Notes under the pieces: generated by a model
Databases searched by the model: none
Told to the model about the DNA's origin: nothing
The model's input: the letters and a program-made list of their open reading frames with translations, nothing else
Made by a program: the position numbers and the translations under genes
Shown here: positions 22,000 through 33,061 of the stretch, piece by piece
Position numbering within the stretch: the stretch's first letter is position 1
Layout of the letters: the number at the start of each line of letters is the position of its first letter
Source of the DNA: Doryteuthis pealeii
Lineage: Eukaryota > Mollusca > Cephalopoda > Myopsida > Loliginidae
Direction of reading: 5' to 3'
DNA: 64,000 nt
Assembly (NCBI GenBank): GCA_023376005.1
Contig: CM042150.1
Location: 76,189,365 to 76,253,364 of the forward strand

Positions 22000-23130
22000 T
22001 TACCTATATGGGTTAAATGGATGTGTTTAAAAATTACTTATTATTTGATAGGGACATGTGAAAAAACTTCAGAAACAATTACACTAAAAATCTAAAATGA
22101 ATGTGTCTCTTTAACCTCTAGGTATAAAATAACCTTAAACGGGTTGATGTGCTATCAAAGTTTATTAATCAATCAATCAATCTATGTCTTCAATTTGAAA
22201 TGATATTTCTCCTTCTATTTCTCTATTCATTGTTTATATTATACTAGTTGAAGTACACTTCTACAATGGGTAAGAAGTCAAGACTTGGATCATAACTGAT
22301 TATAATGATAGTAAAGTAATTCCTGGTAAATGTTGTTTCCATCAGAGTTAACTAATGAAAAATCTTAAACTTTTTGTGAAAAATCCTTGCTTGTAAAATG
22401 CCCTCATGAATCAATGAATTTTCAAAAAGATTTTGCTGCTTTGCATTCTTTATTGGCCATTAAAAATTTATGCCAAAAATATGGGAAATTATTATTGGTA
22501 TCCCATATGAACCGATAGAAAGGAAAAAGGACAAATAGAAGGAAAAAGGACAAAGACAAATAGATATTTCAAAGAAGGTTTTACCATACAAATTGACAAG
22601 TTGCTAAAAACATATTTCTTGTAGTGGTCGTACGTCATAAAAGATAAGTTACAAATTACATAAAACACTTTTTGGTTTGGGTAAATGTTTTTGTAGCAGT
22701 GTCGTTATAGTTTCTTCGGTGATGGTCATTCATTCTTCATTCAGCTGAACAGTTAAGAGGAAGTATGCTCTTTGTTTCTGTCAAGCAATTAAGTGGCAAA
22801 ATCTGTCTGTCAGCTGTCCGGTTAAGCAGCTTAGTCTGTTTTGGTTAAAACTTCTAAGGGTCTGGCCCCTGCTTGATTTTACTTTCGGGTTCACTTCTTC
22901 CCTGTTTGGTGTTAGGGGAGGGTAACCCATATTTTTTATAAAAGCTCAAACCTAAAATATTACTTTAAGATTAATCCGCATAACAGAATTGAGATTTACC
23001 AATTATATTTTTAATATTATCTTACAAGTTCATATTGTTCTGTAAAAAAATTCCACAGAGAAATAGCTGAATTTTATGTGGATGATGCTTAAGAGATTTA
23101 CCAATTTAAACATTTTTGTTTTTTGGCCAT
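22000..23130. other. No gene recognised
   Basis: Mixed AT-rich DNA with a short GGAAAAAGGACAAA direct repeat near 22520. Nothing coding seen. Confidence 0.4.
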
Positions 23131-23274
23131 AGTGTTAGTCCTAACTTAGCAATAATATCATTCAATCATTTTATAGTATCTGCTTCAAGAACTACCTATA
23201 AACCTAAATAATAAAGTTTAATTAAATGGAATAATCATTTAAGATGGTTAGTATTTTTTTTTCTTTTAAAATGT

Positions 23275-23870
23275 AATTGTATTTTTCTGATTAGTTCCAT
23301 CATTTCTCTGAATGTTTGAGATGAGGCTTGATGATTAGTATTATCTGCATTATTCGGACTATTGTCCCCATCTTCATTGTTATTTGTACAACGTTTTGGC
23401 CGATATGCCCTCCGGCCTTCTTCAGGTATTTCTTGTCGGACTCGGGAACTTCTCGGACACAATTGGACACATGGCATAGTGGATAAGGTAGTTAGGTTAA
23501 AACAGTTCTAAGTAACAGTTATCTCTGGATTCCGGGTTCAATCCTGAGTAGAGGCAGTAACATAGGGAAAAAAATGAACACAACTCCTACCCCAGCTATG
23601 GTTAGTGGAATGAGAACAGGATACCCCCGTGGACTAAATAAAGGGTTAGGTTCAAAGTTCTGTGATGGCTCCTGATTACGACAAGAAAGTTCCCAAGTTC
23701 AAAAAGAAGGTTCCCGAGTCCAAGAAGGTTCCCAAGTTCAAGAAGGTTCCTGAGTCGACAAGAAATACCTGAAGAAGGCCGGAGGGCATATCGGCCGAAA
23801 CGTTGTACAAATAACAATGAAGATGGGGACAATAGTCCGAATAACGCAGATAATACTAGTTCCATCATGT
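23275..23870. mobile_element. Inverted element with tRNA-like centre and hammerhead-like arms
   Basis: The arms at about 23325-23450 (minus sense) and 23750-23862 (plus sense) share AGAAATACCTGAAGAAGG, GGGCATATCGGCCG, CAATGAAGATGGGGAC and AACGCAGATAATACTA-like segments. Between them lies a tRNA-like stretch (A box TGGCATAGTGGATAAG near 23473; B box GGGTTCAATCC near 23536) and a run of short AGAAGGTTCCCGAGT-type repeats at 23685-23755. A third copy of the outer flank lies at 39680-39780. The layout resembles the 10-kb element. Confidence 0.6.
23769..23800 (+). ncRNA. Hammerhead-like core
   Basis: CTGAAGA (23769-23775), an extra A, stem GGCCG/CGGCC with a 10-nt loop, then GAAA (23797-23800) and CGTTGTAC. 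Position 7 may be any base in hammerheads, so CTGAAGA is allowed. The extra A and the lack of a clear stem I make activity doubtful. The inverted arm carries the same core at about 23393-23425 on the minus strand with GAAA changed to AAAA. Confidence 0.4.
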
Positions 23871-24080
23871 TGCAACATAGCTTCCTGCTGATTATTGTAT
23901 ATTGTTAGTAGCTGCTTCTTGATGTGACCCTTACCGTTTTCACGGGGGAACATTATTTTTAAAAACTTTAAAACCTTCCTTGTGTCTAAAAGTATATACC
24001 AAATTTGTCAACTGTTTGCTTATTTCTAGATGACAGACACACCTTCCTCAATTATTGATATTGATCTATTAAAATCCTTT

Positions 24081-24368
24081 AAGGAGGTTCACTTGGTGTA
24101 ATGGTTATCTTTGAGGAAAATGGAATTGGTGACCTGAATTCAAATCTGGATAAGACTGCATACACTTTGCATGAATGCCTATGGAAAAGGCATAAATCCA
24201 TTTTTTCTCTCCCCAACTATGAATAAATAGTAGGGCGGACTGAGTTCTTTAGCCTTGTGGAGGCTGTCTCTAGGAGACAGAAAACTTAAATTCAAACCAG
24301 CCGTATTCTGCTTAAAAACTGAACTTTTGTTGAATCCTGCTTGTAGCAGAGAGGTTGGGTAAATACAT
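24081..24368 (+). mobile_element. Family B SINE
   Basis: A box GGTGTAATGGTTATC, B box GAATTCAAATCTGG, then CCAACTATGAATAAATAGTAGG, CTCTAGGAGACAGAAAACTT, AAACCAGCCGTATTCTGC and a 3' end GAGGTTGGGTAAATA. Confidence 0.8.
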
Positions 24369-24399
24369 ACTAAGATCTTTTCTTTCTCTCAATATTTTT

Positions 24400-24930
24400 T
24401 GATGCCTTTTAATGTTTCATTCTATCTTTTATTCTCTCTTATTCTATTTTAAATTTCTTCTTCCATTTTTTTTCTCTCTTTCTCTTTCTCATACCAAATG
24501 GACCGATGAATTTCATATTATCTACAGCCTCGTGTGCTTTGTATTGAAACCAACAAACCTTGAACTGTTCTTAATTCTATTTTTTCTTATTAAACTAAAA
24601 AATCAGAAACTAATAGACTTTTCCAGCTGACAGATTTTTCTAATGATTAATCTTTATAAAAAGAAAACAAACAAAACAGGCACCAAAAAAACAAAGCATA
24701 TAAATCTATTAACATTCACATGCAAAATGTTATTTTGTTCTATTTTCTTTAATATAAAAGAAAACTAACTTGTTATCCGACATTGTAATAGGCAATATAA
24801 AATAAAGATAATTATGTCTCTTTTGATGATTCATTTCTCTTTACAGATGAAACAAAATAATCTAGGCAAGATTATTGATGCTCTAAAGATGATAACATTT
24901 CAAAACTAAGTCATACTTGTTATATTATTA
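24400..24930. other. AT-rich DNA, no gene recognised
   Basis: A 72-codon frame at 24412 is Phe/Leu/Ser-rich and has no known motif. Confidence 0.4.
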
Positions 24931-24939
24931 GCAGTATAT

Positions 24940-25402
24940 TCACTATACACTAATGCCATTGGGAAAAGAATGAAGCCATCTCTTCTCCCCCTAGTTATGG
25001 GTGATTAGGGGCTGGGTTAGCTCAGTCGGTAGAGTGTTCATCTAGAAACCACATGGTTCCTAGTTGATTCCGGTCTTCACCAACTCAACGTATGAGTAGC
25101 ACAGGGATCTGTGCAGTAAAGTAAGGAGCTGATGGTAGGTGTGGTGTTCCACCTCAGATGGAAAACAATCTCCTTGGTCTAGCGCTAGTGAAAAGAGATA
25201 GACTCCCTCGCTGATTGGCTGATACCGAACTTTAGGCCGCCCCGATGACTTTACTTACTTAGTAGGTCAGACTAGGTACTTTACTTTTGGTGAGGCAACC
25301 AGTCTAGCAGTGGGAAAACTTTGAATTAAAACTGATTTTATTCCATTCTTTAAAATTGAACTTGTGTCATATCCCGCTTGTGGTGGTGGAGTTGGGTAAT
25401 AA
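24940..25402 (+). mobile_element. Family B SINE split by a family A SINE
   Basis: The left piece (24940-25008; ACTAATGCCATTGGGAAAAG, CCCCTAGTTATGGGT) and right piece (25259-25402; GGCAACCAGTCTAGCAGTGGG, CTTGTGTCATATCCCGCTTG) form one family B copy. The family A SINE lies between them, with short TTAG flanks as a possible target duplication. Confidence 0.75.
25009..25258 (+). mobile_element. Family A SINE, nested
   Basis: Full-length copy from GGGCTGGGTTAGCTCAGTCGG-type head to GATGACTTTACTT tail. Very close to the 21.0-kb copy, so young relative to its family B host. Confidence 0.9.
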
Positions 25403-25731
25403 TCTAAATGGTACAAAACCAATACCAAACTTTCCAGTATTGAAACTCTGTACCCAAAGATGTCTATTCCTAAAATAAGTAAAGTAGGTAGATTGGCCTA
25501 TTGTCAGTATCAGTCAGGCAGCAAGAAAATTTGGTTGGCTCACAGATCAAGAGATCTTAATAGATCTGATAACAAAAATAAATCAAGGAATCAGTTAAAC
25601 AGAATCATGAAGAAAATATCAAAGATCAAATGAACAATCAAGTAAGACCAGAGGTATAATGTACCAAATGTTAAATATAACAAGTGAGTAGTAATTTTGA
25701 GTTTTCAACTTTGCAACAACCTCTAAGGAAA

Positions 25732-26361
25732 TCTTATTATAATGGAGATTGTGTGTTTGTATGTCTATAACCAAAACTATATCACAACTTAAGTCACAAT
25801 TCCCTTAGTTATTTACGTCACATTCTCCATGATTTTATTCTTATTTAAACCTCAATTATTATTAAAATTGTTTTACATTATTCGTACTGTTGGCCTTATC
25901 TGCATACTAATAACATGCAGGTGTATTTATATATACAACAAAATAGCTGTTTACAGCATGAATGGGACGGCTGATTTTCATATTGATATTAGATTTTTGA
26001 TTTTGATAAATATGTGCTTGGTATTGTTGATTTCTAATTGTTTGTTTTTATCTTAATGAATATGAGCAAAAGTCCCGAGGGTAACTCTTAAAAGAAATCC
26101 ATTAACAAGCAGAAATAACTGTAATTTTATTCTTTACTTCCTATTTGAACTCAATAGTTGAATTACAAAAATTTAGCAAGGAAAGATGGGAGTTATGGAA
26201 GAGTAAGTTTCAGTTGTTCTACTTTTTGATTATACCCTCCTCTGTTTCAAATCTTTTTATCTGAATTCTTATTTAGTTTCATTAGCCTTTCTAACTTAAT
26301 ATAATATTTTATTACATTAACCCTTAAATACTTGCACCAGGATGTTGCATATATTTGCTAG
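25732..26361 (+). mobile_element. Non-autonomous Helitron, copy A
   Basis: Homologous along its length to copy B at 29954-30580. Starts TCTTATTATAATGGAGATT after an A and ends TTTGCTAG before a T, the A/T insertion rule of Helitrons. A 3' hairpin lies just before the end but is decayed here (TGCACCAGGATGTTGCA). There are no TIRs and no Rep/helicase coding. The 75-codon frame inside is not a known protein. Confidence 0.75.
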
Positions 26362-26369
26362 TAAGAATA

Positions 26370-26960
26370 AAGGGTTATTGGTATTGTTTTTTACTTCTCC
26401 CAACCACCAGTACAATACAATATTATTGAATTTGACATATGACCATGAAAATGAAAGAAGAATTATGATGTTTTCATTTAACCTTAGAAAATATATCTTT
26501 GATGATTCCATTATTTTAAAATAAAATCTTTAAATATTAATTTTTAATAATCTATAATAATTTTTAAAATAATAATTTTTAATAATTTCATTTTAAAAAA
26601 AAATAATAATAACACAAAGGTATGTTGTGTTTGAATGAATTAGTTCCAAATCTTTCTCTTTCCCTGCAATTTATCCTTAACAATAAGCAATGGCAAGAAC
26701 ATGAGATGTCCGCTTCAACCACATAAACGAAATGGAACAGACTGTGTTGAGAGGTAAGCATTAAAATTCCTTTAATTTACACAGATATCTGCCTTCTTTT
26801 TTTTTTAAATTGTTTTTAAAACTTGTCAAGCTCAGTTCTGAGTTGAAAAGAAAATGGCAAATTAATTCCAAAGTTAAAAGTAATTGCTTATAGTTATTTA
26901 TCTATCTCTAGCCTGTGAATATATGATGGTCTATCAAGACAATTCTTTATTAAATTTCTA
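26370..26960. other. AT-rich DNA, no gene recognised
   Basis: TAAT-rich low complexity at 26515-26610; nothing else recognised. Confidence 0.4.
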
Positions 26961-26965
26961 TCTAT

Positions 26966-26968
<3 letters not shown>

Positions 26969-26998
<30 letters not shown>
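26969..26998. repeat. (TA)n microsatellite
   Basis: About 15 TA units, directly before the ribozyme-like element. Confidence 0.95.
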
Positions 26999-26999
<1 letters not shown>

Positions 27000-27024
27000 G
27001 TTTTTTTAAAAGCGAATGTTATAA

Positions 27025-27070
27025 AATATTCCAACTGCAGTTTCTTGCTGTAGCAATTCTTCAGGGAATT
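27025..27070 (-). ncRNA. Hammerhead-like ribozyme, type I order, one extra A
   Basis: Minus strand: ATTCC (stem I), CTGAAGA (27064-27058), one extra A, stem II TTGC/GCAA with loop TACA, GAAA (27044-27041), self-complementary CTGCAG (stem III), TT cleavage dinucleotide, GGAAT (stem I, five pairs). All three helices can form. The only departure is an A inserted before stem II, which also occurs in the 5.8, 6.3 and 23.8-kb motifs. That recurrence suggests a subtype rather than random damage. Confidence 0.6.
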
Positions 27071-27145
27071 ATTGCTTATTCCAGCCGTCTACTTTTATCA
27101 ATATCCGGGTTGTAACCATTCTTAATGCCAGAACCTACCTGGCAC

Positions 27146-27309
27146 AGAAAATTATCCAACCCTACAAAATTATCATTCTATTATTAAAGATGTTTTTATG
27201 AAATGTTGACATAGTTTTATATATATATATATATATAAAGCTATGTTAACATTTCATAAAAACAACTTTCATAATAGAATGATAATTTTGTAGGGTTGGA
27301 TAATTTTCT
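27146..27309. repeat. Inverted repeat centred on (TA)n
   Basis: Arms of about 70 bp (27146-27213 and 27238-27309; AGAAAATTATCCAACCCTAC to ATGTTAACATAG-like) face each other across a TA array. It lies about 80 bp downstream of the ribozyme-like motif and is probably part of the same element. Confidence 0.75.
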
Positions 27310-27497
27310 TCTGGAGTGCTTGTGATATAGTGCATTTTGTTATAAATTAGATTTTTCTGCTAGATTTGTTCTGTATTATTTGTATAAATTAAATCACTAA
27401 ATTATTTGTTTTGCATGACATTGTTTGAATTGTTTCTTTGAGTTTTTTCAATTAAAAAGTATTGTAGTAATGAATCAAAATGATTTTCATAGTGTTG

Positions 27498-27898
27498 TAA
27501 GGTTCAAGGTTATATATGAACATACAACTCTGACACGTTTGTTGGACAAAACATTTTATATTGTAAACAGCACAGAAATAAGACAAAATACAGAAACAAT
27601 AAAATACATTACATAAACATTCAAGAGTAGAGATAAAAGGACTGGAGAGTCCATACATACAAAATCACTTACTAGTGATGGGGCCGAAGACCCCAGGAGA
27701 GTTACATAGTGTTGGGGGCAGAAGCCCCCTCTGAAAAGGTGTGACAATGGTCTAACCCATGTGGTCGTATAAGAAGATGTAGCAAAAGAGGAAGAAGCGT
27801 TTGAACCAGGCACTTAAATACAATAGCCCCTGGTGAGAGCAAGCGACAACCCAGCGGGAAGATAACTCTTCCAGGCCAATGGGAAGATAATCCCAACA
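27498..27898 (-). mobile_element. LTR-like repeat, copy 1
   Basis: Homologous to 59855-60265. On the minus strand it begins TGTTGGGATTATCTTCCC and has a TATA-like GTATTTAAG near 27820. A GC-rich hairpin-forming stretch follows (GGGGGCTTCTGCCCCC and GGGGTCTTCGGCCCC), and it ends near TTGTCCAACA. TG...CA termini with matching 6-bp inverted ends suggest a solo LTR. Homology runs about 40 bp further, to GGTTCAAGG. No target duplication found and no internal coding seen. Confidence 0.5.
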
Positions 27899-28339
27899 GT
27901 GTGTTACTGTATATACTAAACATTCCACAAGGGACCACACAATCTGCAAAATACACATCAATTTTAGTCATCCAGATATCAATATAATGGAAATAATTTT
28001 GAATGATAATAACTGTATTAAATGTTGTTTTTTTCACTAAAATTATTTATGAAACCATAAAATAAGGAAATATGAATTCATGTATATTTTCTTTTACTAA
28101 TAATCAAAATGTGAGAAATCGTTGAAATGTGAAGAAAAATAAAATGGTTATTTCTACAGAAAATTATAGTTCAAGTAGAATTTGTCAATCAAATATTTAG
28201 TCCAGTTGGCTGTGGATGTAGAATACGCCAATTTTACCTCTGCAGAAAGAGTAAGAAATTGGGCCACCTGTTGGCCATGAGTGGTGACCAGTGATACTTA
28301 AGGACAAAATCCTGATGGTTGAGCATTCTATGACATGCA

Positions 28340-28628
28340 ACACTCCATTTTGACTCTTACTTGGGCTGGTTTCATCAAGCCCACCTAGAATCTATATTAT
28401 TATCCCGGCCGTATTGCTCTTATGGCAAACTTCTAAAATTTGTTATCATATATGTGTTAGAAAATAGTGGTTGAGGGTCTTAGTGTCCTCGGTATGATGT
28501 AAACTAAATCAAGTGGTAAGGTTCCAATTCTGGGGAGTGTGGAGTACCTCTTCATTGCCATTACTTTGGGGTCCACTCTGACCCTGAGTGGTAGTGCATG
28601 TTATGGTCTCATCTATGGGTTAAATTGA
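28340..28628 (+). mobile_element. Family C SINE, copy 1
   Basis: Matches 35307-35610 along its length: TTATTATCCC-GCC-TATTGC, TCATATATGTG-TAGA, a tRNA-like segment AGTGGTTGAGGGTCTTAGTG and a GGTTCCAATTCTGG B box, then TTCATTGCCATTAC and CCACTCTGACCC. The tRNA-like part resembles a Ser/Leu-type D arm. Confidence 0.65.
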
Positions 28629-28639
28629 TAAAAAAATGA

Positions 28640-29320
28640 GTTTTCTTTTTTAAATTTGAATACTCAACAAGAATGAATAAAACATAAACATCTTCAGCAT
28701 AAAATTACCCAAGGACTGGCATGCTGTAAACTCCAACCAACTAAATCAATCAAATATTAAAAGTCTAATTTTAATGATCTGTGAACCTGTTGTAACTGTA
28801 GTCCATGATGATATTAATGCTTCTATTTAACAAGGAGGAAATAATTCTAAATAGCATCTTATAGTTATCTTTGTTTTATGAACAATCTAAATAACTAAAC
28901 CATGACATTCAGTGAAAGATTATCATTCATCTGCACATTGGAAGAGATTGTATTATTTTATAATTCCAAACAATTTAAGTGTACTGATGTAAGAAAAGAA
29001 TCACTTGATAATGTGCTATTTTTGCTGGATTATGCTTGCATACATAAGTATATACAATATCAATCTTAATAAAAAGTTAATTTTATTATAATTATTTTAT
29101 TATTTCTAGTGGAACATTATACTATCCAAGCAGATATTATTAGGTATTATTTATTGCCAAACTCTGAGCACTGAAACTTTCAAACCAAAAATATGAATAT
29201 ATAGAAGTCTTATATATAAATATATAGTCACTCCTTCCTAAATAGAGGAATTAGTATCATCATGGACTGCTGTTGCAGCAGATTAATTGATTATTGAGTA
29301 ATTCTAAATTCTCTCATATG
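28640..29320. other. AT-rich DNA, no gene recognised
   Basis: Nothing coding or clearly repetitive recognised. Confidence 0.4.
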
Positions 29321-29325
29321 AGAAA

Positions 29326-29545
29326 TGTGGAGGCGTTTGTTGTGTAATGGTTATTGTTGTAGGAAATGGAAATGGCAAACTGAGTTCAAATCATAGATGA
29401 GGCTGGTTGCATTTCACATAGCACTAATAACCTTAGGAAAGATATGAATTAATGAGTCTAAGAGAAAGAAAACTCTGAATTCAAACTTGTTAAATTCTGC
29501 TTAAAAATTAACCTTGTGTCATATCCTGCTCATGTGGAGGAGTTT
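29326..29545 (+). mobile_element. Family B SINE
   Basis: A box GTGTAATGGTTATTGTTG, B box GAGTTCAAATCATAG, CATTTCACATAGCACTAAT, then an internal deletion that removes the GTAAATAGTAGGG region, then CTCTGAATTCAAACTTG and CTTGTGTCATATCCTGCTC. Confidence 0.75.
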
Positions 29546-29953
29546 TTGTTGTTGTTGGTTAAGCCAGCTCCATTCAACAAGTTCACTGTATCCCAAATGA
29601 ATGAGATAGTTGGTGAAATCATGAAAAGAATAACAAGGGAATAGGAAATTCACAAGCAGTCCCCAAACCCTGTATGCATATCCCAGTCAGGGGAAGGAGA
29701 TATCCTTGTTTGCCACAAATTTTCCACAGACACAGTGACAAGTACACGAAAAGCTGTTGATCCCTGACCAATAATGGAGACATCTTTTGGATTTTCCCCG
29801 GAGCCCCTTTAGCTGGATTGTAGCTCTAATACCACTGGGTGACAGACCAATCTGCCTTGAAAGGCCCTACCCGGAACTTGAGTTTCAGACAGCATAGCTC
29901 TGACACTACCATGTTGTCACCACCCTGCCATGGTGAGGAGGGGCCTGAGTAAA

Positions 29954-30580
29954 TCTTATTATAATGGAGATTGTGTGTTTTTCTGTCTGTAACCGAAACT
30001 AAATCACTACTCAAGTCACAATTCCCTTAGTTATTGACGTCACATTCACCATGAATTTATCCTTATTTCAACCTCAATTATTAATAAAATTGTTTTACAT
30101 TATTAATACTTAACCATATCTACATGCTAACAACATGCAATTGTATTTATATATACAACAAAATAGCAGTTTACAGTGCGAACGGGAAGGCTAATTTGCA
30201 TATTGATATTAAAAATGTAATTTTAATAAATATATGCTTAGTATTATTGGTTTCTAACTGTTTGGTTTTATTTTAATGAATATAAGCAAACATCTCTTCA
30301 ATGAATCTTAAATGAAATCCATTAACAAGAAAAGATAACTGTCATTTTATTCTTTACTTCCTCTTTTAACTAAATACTTAAATTAGAAAAAATAACAATG
30401 AAAGATGAGAGTGATGGAAGAGTAAATTTCAGTTGTTCTATTTTTCAATTATATCCCCCTCTGTTTCAAATCTTTTTATTTGCATTCTTATTCATTTTCA
30501 TTAGCCTTTCTAATTTAATATGATATTTTATTATATTAAAACTTAAATACTTGCACCCGGAGGGTGCATATATTTGCTAG
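29954..30580 (+). mobile_element. Non-autonomous Helitron, copy B
   Basis: Starts TCTTATTATAATGGAGATT after an A and ends TTTGCTAG before a T. An intact 7-bp hairpin TGCACCC-GGA-GGGTGCA (30552-30568) lies 8 nt upstream of CTAG, the textbook Helitron 3' signature. It is similar to copy A through its whole length. No transposase coding; it would depend on an autonomous Helitron elsewhere. Confidence 0.8.
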
Positions 30581-30589
30581 TATCTATAA

Positions 30590-31130
30590 GAAATGTTAAT
30601 TCTTATGACATGTAATTTTTATCTCCACTATTAAAAGTTGTCTTTTCTATTGATATTATTTATGAAACCATAAACGAGAACTCAATAGGTTTATGAGTTG
30701 TCTAATAATCTACGGTATGACTTGCTTTTTGGTGTTTATTAAAGTAACCAGTTTGTATAGAGAAGTAATGCTTTTAGAAGTATCTCGCCAAGTAAGTTGA
30801 CCTTGACATTAAAACAACAAATTAAAGGTTAGCTCGGTACCTGGTTGGGTGATTAGTTGATTGCCAAGATGCAGCAGCTGCCAACGAGAGAATTCAAAGA
30901 GAAAGACATGAAAAAAAACTAAGCCGAAAGAAAAAAAAATCATTTGGAAGAATAGTGATAATGGGTTATATAAGCAGCCAATAAGAGTAAAATAATTTCT
31001 TAAAAAACATTGAATAGACTAACATCTGTAACATTATATGAATAATTATTGTTCATCATTCATGTGAAGAAGAGACTAGTGAAAAAGATTGTAAGCATTA
31101 ATAAGATATATTGTTATTATTCTGAATAAG
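30590..31130. other. AT-rich DNA, no gene recognised
   Basis: Nothing coding or clearly repetitive recognised. Confidence 0.4.
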
Positions 31131-31160
31131 GTGAACAATATATATATATATATATATAAA

Positions 31161-31592
31161 GATAAATCTAATGAGTCAGACAAACCTATTATTAGTTTCG
31201 CTTAATGCTCTTCAGGGCTAAGATCTGAGTCAGATCTTAGCCCTGAAGAGCATTAAGCAAAACTAATAGTAGGTTCATCTGACTCATTAGATTTATCTTT
31301 ATTATTTGCTCTACTTAGGTATTGAGCACTTTTAACTAATTAGCTATTCTCTTAGCGGTTATATGAATATATATATATCTTATATACATATATATACATA
31401 TAAATTGTTTTTTTCTTTTGGCCAAATACTGTACTAATAGATTATTTTTTGTTGGTGCGACTATCTTGGTCTTTTCTTTTTTTTTTCAAAAATTTTTTAT
31501 TTCCGGTTGATGTTTGGTAGTATATTTTTACAATCAAACTATTTGCTGGGTTTTTTCTCACTGCAAGGATTTACCAACACGCTTGGTATATT
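31161..31592. mobile_element. Fold-back element P2, copy 1
   Basis: Starts after a TA array with a palindrome (31161-31292; TCTAATGAGTCAGAC to its mirror), followed by about 300 bp shared with 38433-38859. That includes ATTTCCGGTTGATGTTTGG, TTTGCTGGGTTTTTTCTCAC and a terminal hairpin around TTTACCAACACGCTTGGTA. Both copies end in TA arrays. No protein is encoded. Confidence 0.75.
31194..31217 (-). ncRNA. Hammerhead-like core in P2
   Basis: Minus strand CTGAAGA (31215-31209), GC/GC mini-stem with loop ATTAA, GAAA (31199-31196), then CTAATA. Stem II has only two pairs and stem I at most four, so the fold is marginal. The plus arm carries the mirror core with AAAA in place of GAAA. Confidence 0.4.
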
Positions 31593-31667
31593 ATATATAT
31601 ATATATATATATATAAAATACTGTTAAATAGTGTTACACATGATTGTAAGTTAATATAAACTTATAT

Positions 31668-31925
31668 AATATCCCTCCACATAAGCAGGATGTGATACAA
31701 GGTCAGTTTTTAAACAGTTTAACAGGTTTGAATTCAGAATTTTCCTTCTAGACTAATTGCCTAACAAAGGTTAAAGAGCCCAGTCTGCCCTGCTATCTAC
31801 CCATAACTGGAGTTGAATACATACCTTTCCCAAGGATATTAGCGCTATGGATTCATCCTTCAAACAGGATTTGAACTCATATCATTGTGTCTATTTCCTA
31901 TTATGGTAATCATTTCACCATGAAT
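31668..31925 (-). mobile_element. Family B SINE
   Basis: Minus strand: head with GGTGAAATGATTACCATAA and a GAGTTCAAATCCTG B box, then GGGTAGATAGCAGGGCAGACTGG, CTGAATTCAAACCTG and CTTGTATCACATCCTGC. Clear member of the family, moderately diverged. Confidence 0.8.
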
Positions 31926-31964
31926 ATATTCCTACTTAATTGAAGAATCAATATCAATATCTCA

Positions 31965-32410
31965 CTGATAAAATAAAGTGACATTTCTTCCAAGCCATAG
32001 CTGTGTCAGTGCTACTATACAGCCATATCACTTGGACTCTAATAAAGCACCTAGAGAAAAAGATAGATGGGAGATACACGAGGAAGCTGTGTGCTGTCTT
32101 GAACAAACCTAGGAAGCAGCTCCTTATAAGAAAACAGCTGTATGGCTACTTTTTCCCTATCTCACAAACTGTCCAAGTATAACAAACAAGACATGATGTA
32201 CACTGCTGGAGAAACAAGGACAAACTCATAGATAAAGTTCTCTTATGGACATACCAGTTTAGGCTGACAAGCAAAAACCTTCATCAATCAGCCCTGTGTG
32301 GATTCTGAATGCTGTGCATGGGACATCCAAGGGGTGGTTGGATAGAGAGAGAGAGAGCAAGAGAGGGTCATGGATAATCATGCTGTCAGCATGACCTGAT
32401 GATGATATAT
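31965..32410 (+). pseudogene. LINE C-terminal relic (RTE-like)
   Basis: Broken frames give a FFQAIAVSVLLY-like start, HLEKKIDGRYTRKLCAV, LNKPRKQLL and QLYGYFFPISQTV. The tail ends in GATGATGAT before a TA array. Same family as the 41.2-kb LINE; it retains the region after RT and the 3' end only. Confidence 0.75.
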
Positions 32411-32606
32411 ATATATATATATATATATGGTTTGAAGGTTGATTTTGAAGGCTATCACAATGCAGGTGTTAAAATAAGGTAACAATGGTGTTGTGTGTTA
32501 ACCTGTATTTTATTCTTGAATTTTCAAGATAAAATCTCTTTTTCAGAAGATCACTGGAACTAAAGTTGTCTTGTTATGGCATTTCTAGTTAAAACTCTCT
32601 CTTATA

Positions 32607-32642
<36 letters not shown>

Positions 32643-32644
<2 letters not shown>

Positions 32645-32920
32645 CAATCCCTCTGCATGAGCAGAATGTGACACAAGGTCAATTTTTTATGCGAAGTTTA
32701 ACAGGTTTGAATTCAGAGTTTTTCTTCTCCTAGACTGGTTACCAAGCCATGATTAAAGTCTGCCCTGCTATTTTACTCATAGCCGGCGGGAGAATTGGAT
32801 TCATACCTTTCCCAAGTGTATTAGTGCTATGTAAAATCTAAAAAGCTTCATCCAAGAATTGAACTTGTGTCGACGAGTCCACTTTCTACAACTCTAACCA
32901 TTTGAACATGTGCCTCCATT
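32643..32920 (-). mobile_element. Family B SINE
   Basis: Minus strand: a head with AAATGGTTAGAGTTG and AGTTCAATTCTTGG, then a TGAGTAAAATAGCAGGGCAGAC body and a CTTGTGTCACATTCTGCTCATG 3' end. Confidence 0.8.
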
Positions 32921-32924
32921 TCAA

Positions 32925-33061
32925 ATGATATTCATTTTTTTTTAAATACCCTATATATATATATGAGAGGGTCATGGATATTCCTGATGGTGATAATATA
33001 TGTGTGTGTCTATACATATATATATACAGGGTATTAAAAAATTTGGATATCATTTGAAATG
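32925..33061. mobile_element. Inverted-repeat remnant, TACAGGGTATT ends
   Basis: Left arm 32925-32961 and right arm 33023-33061 are inverted copies of TACAGGGTATTAAAAAATTT then GGATATCATTTGAAAT, with TA/TG repeats between. The end is related to that of the next element. Confidence 0.6.
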
